A stretch of DNA of 53,702 bases, taken from the NCBI GenBank assembly GCA_020860565.1, contig JAJBUA010000010.1, positions 1-53,702 on the forward strand, read 5' to 3'. The notes below the pieces were generated by a model that was not told the origin of the DNA, searched no databases, and worked only from the letters and a program-made list of their open reading frames with translations. This DNA comes from Clostridiales bacterium. Lineage in GTDB: Bacteria > Bacillota > Clostridia > Lachnospirales > Lachnospiraceae. Shown here in pieces: positions 34,730 to 43,125 of this stretch. Both the position numbers and the translations under genes were made by a program. Position 1 is the stretch's first letter. Every line of letters starts with the position of its first letter.

Positions 34730-35641
34730 ATGGAACTGCGGCATATCCGTTATTTCCTCGCGGTAGCCGAGGAGTTAAATTTCACACGTGCGGCGGAGAA
34801 GCTGTGTATGGCCCAGCCGCCGCTCAGTCGTCAGATTCGGGATCTGGAGGAAGAACTGGGGGTTGATCTGTTTGTGCGTAAGCCGCACGCCCTGCAGCTG
34901 ACGGAGGCGGGGGTTCTGTACCGGCAGTATGCTTTACAGATTATGAATCTGGTAAACCGTTCTTCTGAGGAAATTCATGAGATCAGCGGGGACCTTTACG
35001 GGACTTTGTATCTGGCGTCAGTGGAGGGAAGCGCTCCGCATCTGCTGGCGGGGTGGATCGCGGGATTTCGAAGGCTGCATCCGCAGGTGCAGTATAATCT
35101 CTGGAATGGAAATTCGGATGATGTGGTCAATCGTGTCATGAAGGAACTCTGTGAGATGGCGGTTATCATGGAGCCGCACAACGCGGAGGGCGTGGAGTCC
35201 ATGCCGGTCTTTCAGGAACCGTGGGTCGCCATCATTCCGGAGGGGCATCCGCTGGCGGAGAAAAAAGGCTATCCCATCGAAGCAGAGGAGCTGTTTCCCT
35301 ATGATCTGATCATCCCGTCACGGGCCTCGCGTCTGGATGAGATCAACAGCTGGTTTGCCGATACGGGGAAACTCCCGACGATCCGCTGTCGGATGGCGCA
35401 TATGCTGACCGCCTATGAATTGACGAGACAGGGCGTGGGCATTTCAATCTATCCGGCTGCCGGAGGGAGTCTCGTATATCCGGATGTCTGCGTCAGAGAG
35501 ATCAGAAAGCCGGCGGTGACGGCGTCCTATGTGCTGATCTGGAATAAAAGTCACCAGTTATCCCATGTCGCGCAGCAGTTTATTTCTTATATACGGGCAG
35601 ATATAGGAATAGACATAAAATATATGGGAAACGACAAATAA
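34730..35641 (+). CDS. LysR-family transcriptional regulator
   Basis: A 303-residue regulator. The N-terminal winged helix (residues 1-60) reads MELRHIRYFLAVAEELNFTR and AQPPLSRQIRDLEEELGVDLF. Residues about 90-295 are the periplasmic-binding-like effector domain (LAGWIAGFRRLHPQVQYNLW). AAAGGAGG precedes the ATG. LysR regulators often control a neighbouring divergent gene, but the only divergent unit here is the possible 21-residue peptide, so the target is unclear. Confidence 0.92.
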   Translation: MELRHIRYFLAVAEELNFTRAAEKLCMAQPPLSRQIRDLEEELGVDLFVRKPHALQLTEAGVLYRQYALQIMNLVNRSSEEIHEISGDLYGTLYLASVEGSAPHLLAGWIAGFRRLHPQVQYNLWNGNSDDVVNRVMKELCEMAVIMEPHNAEGVESMPVFQEPWVAIIPEGHPLAEKKGYPIEAEELFPYDLIIPSRASRLDEINSWFADTGKLPTIRCRMAHMLTAYELTRQGVGISIYPAAGGSLVYPDVCVREIRKPAVTASYVLIWNKSHQLSHVAQQFISYIRADIGIDIKYMGNDK

Positions 35642-35703
35642 AATTTGCGGTTTCTAGTAGCTGTCAGCAATACGGTAAGCACAGCGACGGGGAGGAGAAA
35701 AGG

Positions 35704-36372
35704 ATGACGGAAACGGGAATTGATGCCAGAGTAATACAGGAAATAGATAAGCTTGCTGTAACACACGGAATTCATAAGATCATTTTATTTGGCTCCAGAG
35801 CCAGGGGAGATTATCACAGGACAAGCGATATTGATCTTGCAGTTTCCGGAGGGAATATCCCGGAATTTTCTCTGGATGTGGATGAAGACACGTCTACTCT
35901 TTTAAAATTCGATGTAGTCAATCTGGATGGGAGAGTGCAGGAGGAATTGCTGGAGTCCATTCAGAGGGAAGGAATCATTTTATATGAAAAATATGAAAAT
36001 TTTTGTGCTGCCCTGAAAAATCTGCATGAGATTTATGATTATGAGGAGCCTTATAGTACAGTTGAACTGACCGGCCTGGTCGGTTTATATGAAATCTGTT
36101 TTGAGCAGTCATGGAAAGCGGTGAAAGAACTCCTGGCTGACAGCGGATATGAAGAGAGCGCCACCGGTTCGCCGAAAACAATATTAAAGACGGCGTATCA
36201 GGCCGGTATGATACGGGATGAGAAATTGTGGCTTGCGGCCCTGCAGGCGAGAAATAATGTTGCGCATGCGTATAATCAAGTTGTGGCTCTGGATATCGTG
36301 GAACAGACAAAAAGCCGGTTTTACGATATGTTCATCACTTTGAAAGAAGAACTGGAAGCAAACTGGATATAA
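35704..36372 (+). CDS. MNT-HEPN fusion: nucleotidyltransferase joined to HEPN domain
   Basis: A 222-residue protein joining two usually separate partners. Residues about 1-100 are a minimal nucleotidyltransferase with GSRARGDYHRTSDIDLAV (two catalytic aspartates) and a third Asp in LKFDVVNLD. Residues about 100-220 are an HI0074-type HEPN domain ending in ARNNVAHAY, which fits the R-x4-H-x-Y motif. In MntA-HepT systems the MNT protein inactivates the HEPN RNase by adding AMP to that Tyr; here both parts are on one chain. GGGAGGAG precedes the ATG. It stands alone without an operon partner. A toxin-antitoxin or RNA-regulatory role is inferred. Confidence 0.85.
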   Translation: MTETGIDARVIQEIDKLAVTHGIHKIILFGSRARGDYHRTSDIDLAVSGGNIPEFSLDVDEDTSTLLKFDVVNLDGRVQEELLESIQREGIILYEKYENFCAALKNLHEIYDYEEPYSTVELTGLVGLYEICFEQSWKAVKELLADSGYEESATGSPKTILKTAYQAGMIRDEKLWLAALQARNNVAHAYNQVVALDIVEQTKSRFYDMFITLKEELEANWI

Positions 36373-36501
36373 GAAGCAAATCAGATATAAAAAGAAGGAT
36401 CCTATTCCGTTGAAATTTTAAACTTGTTACTATGGCGCCTGTGGTGGCAGACTGTGGCGGCACAAAGGTTATCCTGTGAGTTTTACAAAACTTTCATACT
36501 T

Positions 36502-36535
36502 ATTCAAGGTTCATTCAAGGTTTCTGCCTTATGAT
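36502..36535 (+). promoter_or_regulatory. Response-regulator-type promoter of the NEW3/ABC operon
   Basis: ATTCAAGGTTC (36502-36512) is followed at once by ATTCAAGGTTT (36513-36523), an 11-bp tandem repeat of the kind bound by OmpR-type regulators. TATGAT (36530-36535) lies 6 bp further, and the expected -35 position falls inside the repeats, suggesting activation. A hairpin TGCCGCA/TGCGGCA (36554-36576) lies in the leader. Confidence 0.6.
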
Positions 36536-36593
36536 AGCAAGGTAAAAAGAGAAGTGCCGCAGGAGTCTCATGCGGCAAAAGGAGGAGCCTTTT

Positions 36594-37781
36594 ATGATTC
36601 GATCAGAGAGTAAAAAGATAATGGGAATGCTGCTGGCATTTGTGCTGGCAGCATTTCTTGCGGTAACAGGAATGGGAACGGTTTACGCAGCGGGCGGCCT
36701 GGAGCTGGTGACGAGCTATCCGGGGATGTCGGTAAAGCCGGGTGATTCACCGAGTATCACGATCAACCTGGAGAACAGCAGCGGGGCGGGAATGGACGCG
36801 GATGTGGAGATCGCGTCGCTGCCGGACGGCTGGGAAGGTTACCTGCAGGGCGGCAGCTATCAGGTAAACCGGGTACATGTGGGGACAGAGGGAGCTTCGA
36901 TCACCCTGCATGTGACAGTGCCGAAGGAATGTGAGGAAGGTACTTATGAAGTCGTGGTAAAGGCATCGTCGGATACTGGTGCTTCCGATACGCTTCCGAT
37001 TTCCTTCCGGATCAGTGAGGAGAAGGCAGGAGCGGGAAGCTTCACGTCTGAGTATCCGCAGCAGGAAGGCGCTTCCGGTACCAGTTTCAGCTTCAGCACG
37101 ACACTGATTAATAATGGGCTTACGACAAAGTCTTACAGCCTGTATTCCAACGTACCGGCCGGATGGACGCTGACGTTCGTCCCGTCAGGAGAATCGACGA
37201 AAATCGCGGGAATCGATGTGGAATCGGGTGAGAGTAAGGGAATTACGGTGTCTGTGACGCCGCCGGAGCAGGTTGATGCCGGAGAGTATGACATCTCATG
37301 CAGCGCGGTATCTGCGGATGAGACACTTGCTGTGGATCTGAGGGTAGTGATTACGGGAACCTACGGATTGTCGGTGACGACACCGGACGGACGTCTGAGC
37401 TTTGATGCGCAGTCGGGCAAAACGTCCGATGTGACGCTGAATCTGGTTAATACAGGAAATGTGGATCTGGAAAATGTATCGCTCAATTCGTCCGCGCCTA
37501 CCGGCTGGACCGTGACATACGAGGGAATCGAAGACAACACCATCGATTCGATTGCGGCCGGCGCTACGAAGGAAGTGATCGCTCATGTGAAGCCGGCAAA
37601 TGATACGATCACGGGAGATTACGTAACATCATTTACAGCACGGACCAATGAGACTTCATCGGATGCGACGTTCCGGGTATCGGTAAAGACCAGCACGTTC
37701 TGGGGGCTCGTGGCAGTGGTGATTATCATTGCGGTAATCGGCGGACTGGGGTATGTGTTCCGCAAATATGGACGCCGGTGA
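36594..37781 (+). CDS. Secreted membrane-anchored NEW3-domain protein
   Basis: A 395-residue protein with an N-terminal signal peptide (hydrophobic core MLLAFVLAAFLAV, Ala-rich cleavage site about residue 31), three repeated beta-sandwich units of about 110 residues recognised as NEW3-like by the recurring PxGW (LPDGWEG, VPAGWTL, APTGWTV), and one C-terminal membrane segment (WGLVAVVIIIAVIGGLGYVF). It therefore sits outside the cell, tethered by its tail. The start at 36594 is set by AAAGGAGGAG. It is followed by an ABC ATPase and permease gene and probably forms the extracellular part of that system. Its ligand is unknown. Confidence 0.8.
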   Translation: MIRSESKKIMGMLLAFVLAAFLAVTGMGTVYAAGGLELVTSYPGMSVKPGDSPSITINLENSSGAGMDADVEIASLPDGWEGYLQGGSYQVNRVHVGTEGASITLHVTVPKECEEGTYEVVVKASSDTGASDTLPISFRISEEKAGAGSFTSEYPQQEGASGTSFSFSTTLINNGLTTKSYSLYSNVPAGWTLTFVPSGESTKIAGIDVESGESKGITVSVTPPEQVDAGEYDISCSAVSADETLAVDLRVVITGTYGLSVTTPDGRLSFDAQSGKTSDVTLNLVNTGNVDLENVSLNSSAPTGWTVTYEGIEDNTIDSIAAGATKEVIAHVKPANDTITGDYVTSFTARTNETSSDATFRVSVKTSTFWGLVAVVIIIAVIGGLGYVFRKYGRR

Positions 37782-37817
37782 CTTTTATGGTGAAAGCTTG
37801 AGAAAGGATAGCGGACG

Positions 37818-38852
37818 ATGGAATATAATCTTGAGGAAAGTATCGCAGGCGCGACAGCCAGACCCCTCATCCGTACCGTCGGACTGACTAAGGAGTACGG
37901 TGCCAAAAAGGCGGTGTCCAACCTGAATCTTGAGATCTATCCGGGGGAGATCTTCGGTCTGCTGGGGCCGAACGGCGCCGGTAAGACAACGACCACGCTG
38001 ATGCTGCTCGGTCTGACGGAACCGACGGCCGGGCAGGCGTGGATCGATGAGATGGACTGCACGCGGGATACGATCGATGTGAAAAAAATTACCGGGTATA
38101 TGCCGGATAACGTGGGCTTTTACGGAGATATGACAGGAAGAGAAAATCTGCGTTTTACGGGCAGGTTAAACGGACTTCCTGAGAATGTGATCGAGACGCG
38201 GTGTGCGGAGCTGCTGGAGCGGGTCGGCATGACCTATGCGGCAGATCAGAAGACCAGTACTTATTCCCGCGGAATGAGACAGAGGCTCGGAGTGGCGGAT
38301 GTGCTGATGAAGGATCCGAAGGTGATCATCATGGATGAGCCGACGCTGGGTATTGATCCCGAAGGGATGCGTGAGTTGATGCAGCTGATCCAGGATCTGG
38401 CAAAGAAAGACGGCAGGACGATTCTGATCTCCTCCCACCAGCTGTATCAGATCCAGCAGATTTGTGACCGGGTGGGGCTCTTTGTGGACGGTGAACTGAT
38501 CGCCTGTGGACGGATTGACGAACTCGCCGGTCAGATGCAGCAGGAAGGCCATCAGGTTCTGGAGGTAGCCGGGCTGCCGGATAATGAAGGTTTGCGGGCG
38601 CTTCTGGAGCGTCTGGGAAATGTTGATTCTGTAGAACGGGAAGGTGAGTATTATCTGGTGCGGTCACGTTTTGATCTGCGCAGAGAACTGATGCGCCGTT
38701 TCTTAAGCGAGGGATATACGCTGACACATCTGCGGCAGCGTGGCAGCGACCTCGATGAGATTTACCGGAGATATTTTGAGAAGGGAGATGAGGAGAATGA
38801 CAGCGATAACCGGAAAGCCGGAAAGAAACGAACAGAGGCAGGAGCGGTTTAA
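37818..38852 (+). CDS. ABC-2-type transporter ATPase
   Basis: A 344-residue ATPase with Walker A GPNGAGKTT (about residue 52), signature TYSRGMRQRLGVADVL, Walker B VIIMDEPTLGID and H-loop SSHQL, where Gln follows the His. A C-terminal extension of about 100 residues ends in a DLDEIYRRYF motif seen in NatA/CcmA-type exporters. The signature is SRGM rather than SGGQ, common in this subgroup. It overlaps the permease gene by 56 bp and lies 36 bp after the NEW3 gene. Confidence 0.9.
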   Translation: MEYNLEESIAGATARPLIRTVGLTKEYGAKKAVSNLNLEIYPGEIFGLLGPNGAGKTTTTLMLLGLTEPTAGQAWIDEMDCTRDTIDVKKITGYMPDNVGFYGDMTGRENLRFTGRLNGLPENVIETRCAELLERVGMTYAADQKTSTYSRGMRQRLGVADVLMKDPKVIIMDEPTLGIDPEGMRELMQLIQDLAKKDGRTILISSHQLYQIQQICDRVGLFVDGELIACGRIDELAGQMQQEGHQVLEVAGLPDNEGLRALLERLGNVDSVEREGEYYLVRSRFDLRRELMRRFLSEGYTLTHLRQRGSDLDEIYRRYFEKGDEENDSDNRKAGKKRTEAGAV

Positions 38853-39786
38853 CGGATTGTGGGCGCTTTATCAGAAGGAAATGGCGGATCATATCCACAG
38901 CAGACGCTTTCTGATCGTCATGATTCTCATTGGACTTACCAGCTGCGCCAGTATTTACGGCGCGACCTCATCCCTTTCGGAAGCTGTGGCGTCTGATTCA
39001 AATTTTATCTTTCTGAAACTATTTACTCTGAGCGGGAGTTCGATTCCTTCATTTGCTTCTTTTATCGCACTGCTTGGACCGTTCGTGGGACTGAGTCTGG
39101 GCTTTGACGCGATCAACAGTGAACGCTCGGAGGGAACGTTAAACCGGCTGGTAGCACAGCCGATCTACCGGGATTCCGTGATCAATGGGAAATTCCTTGC
39201 CGGAGCGACGGTGATCTTTACAATGGTATTCGCGATGGGATGTCTGGTGGGAGCCGTAGGACTGCTGGTGACCGGGATCCTGCCGGATGGTGAGGAGATC
39301 GGGCGGCTGGCGGTATTTCTGCTGTTTACCTCGGTATATATCTGCTTCTGGCTGGCGCTCTCGATCCTTTTTTCTGTGATTTGCCGTCACTCGGCGACAT
39401 CGGCCATGCTGGGGATCGGCTGCTGGATCTTTTTCGCGCTTTTCATGTCGATGGTGGTCAGTATCCTGATGGGGATTCTCTATCCGACGGAGCAGGTGAA
39501 TACGCTGGGGGATCTGGTAAGCTACTATGACCTGCAGCTGAATCTGAACCGGATCTCGCCGTATTATCTGTACAGCGAGGCGGTTTCAACGATCATGGAT
39601 CCGACGGTACGCTCGACGAATATCATCCTGCCGCAGCAGTTGTCCGGCGCGGTGAGCGGCTATCTGTCGCTGGGGCAGAGCCTGCTGCTGGTGTGGCCGC
39701 ATATGACAGGGCTGCTGGCGCTGGCGGCGGTGGTGTTTGCGATATCATATATCTGCTTTATGCGGAAGGAGATCCGGAGTCGGTAA
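38797..39786 (+). CDS. ABC-2-type permease
   Basis: A 330-residue membrane protein with six hydrophobic segments. Near its start WALYQKEMADHIHSRRF precedes the first segment, followed later by SERSEGTLNRLVAQPI, the classic cytoplasmic motif of ABC-2 permeases with NatB-like topology. I start at 38797 (GATGAGGAGA just before it). The operon of NEW3 protein, ATPase and permease ends at the terminator behind this gene. Confidence 0.87.
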   Translation: MTAITGKPERNEQRQERFNGLWALYQKEMADHIHSRRFLIVMILIGLTSCASIYGATSSLSEAVASDSNFIFLKLFTLSGSSIPSFASFIALLGPFVGLSLGFDAINSERSEGTLNRLVAQPIYRDSVINGKFLAGATVIFTMVFAMGCLVGAVGLLVTGILPDGEEIGRLAVFLLFTSVYICFWLALSILFSVICRHSATSAMLGIGCWIFFALFMSMVVSILMGILYPTEQVNTLGDLVSYYDLQLNLNRISPYYLYSEAVSTIMDPTVRSTNIILPQQLSGAVSGYLSLGQSLLLVWPHMTGLLALAAVVFAISYICFMRKEIRSR

Positions 39787-39817
39787 GAAACCTGTAACAT
39801 TTTGGAGTTGGAAAATG

Positions 39818-39872
39818 AGAGCTGGAGCGATTGGAAAAAAATAAAAAACAATCGTTCCGGCTCTTGCTTTTA
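39818..39872 (+). terminator. Terminator of the NEW3/ABC operon
   Basis: AGAGCTGGAGCGATTG (39818-39833) pairs with CAATCGTTCCGGCTCT (39849-39864), with one G-U pair, followed by TGCTTTT. Confidence 0.75.
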
Positions 39873-39920
39873 TGTGCAAAGCCGCGTAAGGTAAATAACA
39901 GAAGAATTGAGGTGTAAACG

Positions 39921-40595
39921 ATGCGTATTTTGATCGTGGAGGACAACCGCCGTCTGGCGGAATCGATTCAGGATATCTTAAAGCAGAGCTGGTACGAGTC
40001 GGACATCTGTATGGATGGGGTGACCGGTCAGGAACTGCTGGAGAGCGGAGATTATGATGCGGCGATTCTGGATCTGATGCTGCCGGGCAGGGACGGGATC
40101 ACGCTTTTAAAGGAAGCGCGCACGAAGGGCTGCGGGCTGCCGGTACTGATCCTGACGGCACGCAGTCAGGTGGAGGACCGGGTACTGGGGCTGGAGAGCG
40201 GTGCGGATTATTATCTGACCAAGCCGTTTGACGGTCAGGAGCTGTTGGCGGTGATGAAAACTCTTGCCCGCAGGCAGGGGGAGTACGTCTCGGAAAACCT
40301 GACTTATGGGGATATGGTCCTGAACCAGTCGACGTTCTGCCTGAGCGGGTCGTCCAAATCTCTGCAGCTTGGCCGGAAAGAATATGAGGTGATGCGGATC
40401 CTGATGACGAATAAGGAATCGATCGTCTCCAAGGAAACCATCCTGCGCCGGGTCTGGGGCAGTGAGAGTGAGGCGGGAGATAATAATGTAGAGATCTATA
40501 TCTCCTTCCTGCGCAAAAAAATGAAATTTCTGCGGGTGCAGGCGTCGATTGTGACCATGCGGAATCTGGGGTATCGGCTGACATTGGAGAACTGA
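39921..40595 (+). CDS. OmpR-family response regulator
   Basis: A 224-residue regulator. The receiver domain has the acidic pair ED at residues 7-8, phospho-acceptor Asp51 in AAILDLMLPG, and Lys in YYLTKPFDGQE. Residues about 125-222 are the winged-helix DNA-binding domain (LQLGRKEYEVMRILM, NVEIYISFLRKKM). It lies directly downstream of the NEW3/ABC operon, whose promoter carries 11-bp tandem repeats fitting this protein class. The histidine kinase gene follows. Confidence 0.93.
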   Translation: MRILIVEDNRRLAESIQDILKQSWYESDICMDGVTGQELLESGDYDAAILDLMLPGRDGITLLKEARTKGCGLPVLILTARSQVEDRVLGLESGADYYLTKPFDGQELLAVMKTLARRQGEYVSENLTYGDMVLNQSTFCLSGSSKSLQLGRKEYEVMRILMTNKESIVSKETILRRVWGSESEAGDNNVEIYISFLRKKMKFLRVQASIVTMRNLGYRLTLEN

Positions 40596-40684
40596 GCGGA
40601 GAACAGATACAAAAATATTTCATGATTAAAAACGGGTATTTGCCGTTTGCTGAGGGGAAAGTCAGAGAAAATGGAGAACTACCT

Positions 40685-41956
40685 ATGACAGAGATAAAGC
40701 GTTTGCGGTTGAAATTTGTATTTTATCATATGTTGACAGTAACGCTCGTGATAGCTGTGAGTATGCTGATCGGTATCACCGTATTGGGACAGCGGATCTC
40801 ACAGGAGCGGGATGAAGTCCTTGCGCGGGCCGCCGCGGGAGAGAGTGCCGCGCAGATCTTCGAGGTAACGTCTTATGTGCGCATCCCGTATTTTGCGCTG
40901 ACCGTAGACGATGAAGGGGAAGTTGTGCTGATGGAGGGCAGTTATAATTCCTTCCCGGAGGAGGACTTTCTGGAGAGACTCGCGGCGCTTGGCATATCTG
41001 CGGTATCGGAGGAAGGAATCCTGCCTGATTATCAGCTGAGATATCTGCGGCTGGTGACCCCGGCCGGATATATCCTTGCTTTTGCAGATACGTCCTACGA
41101 GGATTCGGTGCGGACGAACCTGACACGTAATCTCCTGCTGATCGGCGGGGGAATGTGGATCGGTCTGCTGGCCATGTCGTGGTTTTTTGCGCGCTGGGCA
41201 GTCCGTCCGGTGGAAGAGTCGGTGAGAAAACAGAAGGAATTTGTAGCGGACGCGTCGCATGAATTAAAGACGCCGCTCACGGTGATCCATGCCAATGCCG
41301 AGCTGATCGCGGGCCAGGCGGGCGGTATCTCCGCGGATATCGACAAATGGCTGAAAAATATGAATCAGGAATGTGGCCAGATGCGGCATCTGATCGATGA
41401 GCTGCTCCTTCTTGCCAGAAGTGAAAAGTCCGCGGGCGCTGTCTTAAAAGAGACGGTAGACCTCAGCGAACTGGCGATGGAGACAGGATTGGAATTTGAG
41501 TCGGTATTTTTTCAGAACGGCAGGGAGATTGATTGTGAGGTTGAGGAGAATATCACGGTACGCGGTGATCGGGAGCAGATGCACAGTCTGATCAAAATCC
41601 TTCTGGATAATGCGGTGAAGTATTCCGCACCGGGAAGTCAGACGAAGCTGACGCTGGAAGCGTTCGGCCGCAGACGGGTGTGCCTCTCCGTCATAACACC
41701 GGGAACGCCGCTCTCCAGACAGGAATGTAAGGATGTCTTCCGCCGCTTTTATCGCGCGGAAGGGACAAGACAGACCAAAGAAGGCTGCGGACTCGGACTA
41801 GCGATCGCGGCCGAGATTGTCCGCAGCCATCATGCCGGGATCGAGGCGGCAGGCGTCAGCGATCCCGATGGTACAGGAAAAAATATTTTTAAAGTGACAT
41901 TTCGGAACTTCTCTCATCAGTCCGGATCCACCAGCCCCAGCTTGGCCCAGCGGTAG
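40685..41956 (+). CDS. Sensor histidine kinase partner of the 39921 regulator
   Basis: A 423-residue kinase with two membrane segments (about residues 14-36 and 150-172) enclosing an extracellular region of about 110 residues. The H-box is ASHELKTPLTVIHA, then the N-box (LLDNAVKYSA) and G-box (GCGLGLAIAAEIV). No clear HAMP domain. The ATG at 40685 has GGAG upstream; the ATG at 40622 would add 21 residues without a ribosome binding site. Its 3' end overlaps the convergent TolC-like gene by 40 bp. Confidence 0.9.
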   Translation: MTEIKRLRLKFVFYHMLTVTLVIAVSMLIGITVLGQRISQERDEVLARAAAGESAAQIFEVTSYVRIPYFALTVDDEGEVVLMEGSYNSFPEEDFLERLAALGISAVSEEGILPDYQLRYLRLVTPAGYILAFADTSYEDSVRTNLTRNLLLIGGGMWIGLLAMSWFFARWAVRPVEESVRKQKEFVADASHELKTPLTVIHANAELIAGQAGGISADIDKWLKNMNQECGQMRHLIDELLLLARSEKSAGAVLKETVDLSELAMETGLEFESVFFQNGREIDCEVEENITVRGDREQMHSLIKILLDNAVKYSAPGSQTKLTLEAFGRRRVCLSVITPGTPLSRQECKDVFRRFYRAEGTRQTKEGCGLGLAIAAEIVRSHHAGIEAAGVSDPDGTGKNIFKVTFRNFSHQSGSTSPSLAQR

Positions 41957-43113
41957 GTCTCCAGTGCGAGCAGAAGTCCGGTATCCGCGCTGTCATAAGT
42001 GGCCTTTTCATTATAATAGCTGAGCATATAAGCGATGTATTCGGTCTCGGACAGCATGCCGAGATCGTACATTTTCTGGTAGGACGCAGCGGAGAGCTGT
42101 GCGCTTTCATAGCCGGCCTGAGCGCCTTCAAAAGCAGCCTGTTTGGCGAGCACGTCATTGTAAAGCTCCTGCATTTTGATCGTCATCCGCGCGTCGCCGT
42201 CATTGATCAGAGCAAGACGGGTCGTTATCTCGCCGTCAGTCCGGCCCTTGTCGGAGTGACGCTGATCCTGAAGGGTCGAGTTGTTGCCGATGGCTTTTGA
42301 CGTGTCGTACTGCAGATCGAGTTCATCGATGCGAGAGACGTCCACCGTGGGAATAGCCGCAATCGTGGGCGGGTCGTTGGGGTCGTAGCCGAGCAGCGGA
42401 CAGAGGGTGTTCATCAGCTGGGTGATGCCGCTGTCGACTGCCTGAAGGTTCGATTCGGCGGAGAGCTGGTTGATCCGCGCTTCTAGTACTTCTGTGGAGG
42501 TCGCCATGCCGAGTTCCTGCTGTCTCACCAGAATCTGGCACTGGCGGTCATAGAGCTCCTTCATCTGAGTGAGGGTCTCCCTCGTCGCACGCAGTGAGTC
42601 ATATGAAATCAGCGCGGACTGTGCGTACATGCTGATCGTATTTTCTGCCTTGGTCAGAGACGCCTGTGTGGTCCGGCTGGGGAGGTTATTGACGGTGGAA
42701 CTAAGTGAAGTGATGACTGCACTCAGAATGATCTGTGAGGTGGCAGCCGTGATCAGATCAGTTGTATTGCCGTTATCCTCCGCGGTTTCTTCCAGCCGCT
42801 TGGAGTCCCATTTGGCAAACTGCAGTTCATTGATGGCGTTCTTAAAATCTTCTTTCGTCCGATCCAGAATGTCATACTGAGCGGTAATCGTACTGTTGAA
42901 GGAATGAACCAGATCCGGCACTTCATCGTATTCGAGGACGTCATCCGTCAGAGTTGCCCATGTTTCACTGGAATACTCGGTGTTTTCCAGATCACCTGCC
43001 GGGCCGGATGCGGCGTAGGCGGGGACGGAGCAGACGGGTGTCAGTACCGTTACAACCGCGAGAATCCAGGCGGTTGTCTGTCGGCATGTTCTGAAGTTGT
43101 AGAAATGCATCAT
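41917..43113 (-). CDS. TolC-like secreted coiled-coil protein 2
   Basis: A 398-residue protein with a signal peptide (core TTAWILAVVTVLTPVCSVPAY) followed by long helices with the paired repeat architecture of TolC/outer-membrane-factor proteins (RQQELGMATSTEVLEARINQ and KMYDLGMLSETEYIAYMLSY mark the two halves). It is 12 bp after its paralogue at 43126-44292 and shares the opening WATL-D-VLEYDE. In a cell without an outer membrane it is probably a surface or wall-spanning adaptor of an efflux system. A C-terminal anchor is not visible. Confidence 0.75.
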   Translation of the reverse strand: MMHFYNFRTCRQTTAWILAVVTVLTPVCSVPAYAASGPAGDLENTEYSSETWATLTDDVLEYDEVPDLVHSFNSTITAQYDILDRTKEDFKNAINELQFAKWDSKRLEETAEDNGNTTDLITAATSQIILSAVITSLSSTVNNLPSRTTQASLTKAENTISMYAQSALISYDSLRATRETLTQMKELYDRQCQILVRQQELGMATSTEVLEARINQLSAESNLQAVDSGITQLMNTLCPLLGYDPNDPPTIAAIPTVDVSRIDELDLQYDTSKAIGNNSTLQDQRHSDKGRTDGEITTRLALINDGDARMTIKMQELYNDVLAKQAAFEGAQAGYESAQLSAASYQKMYDLGMLSETEYIAYMLSYYNEKATYDSADTGLLLALETYRWAKLGLVDPD

Positions 43114-43125
43114 AATCTCACCACC

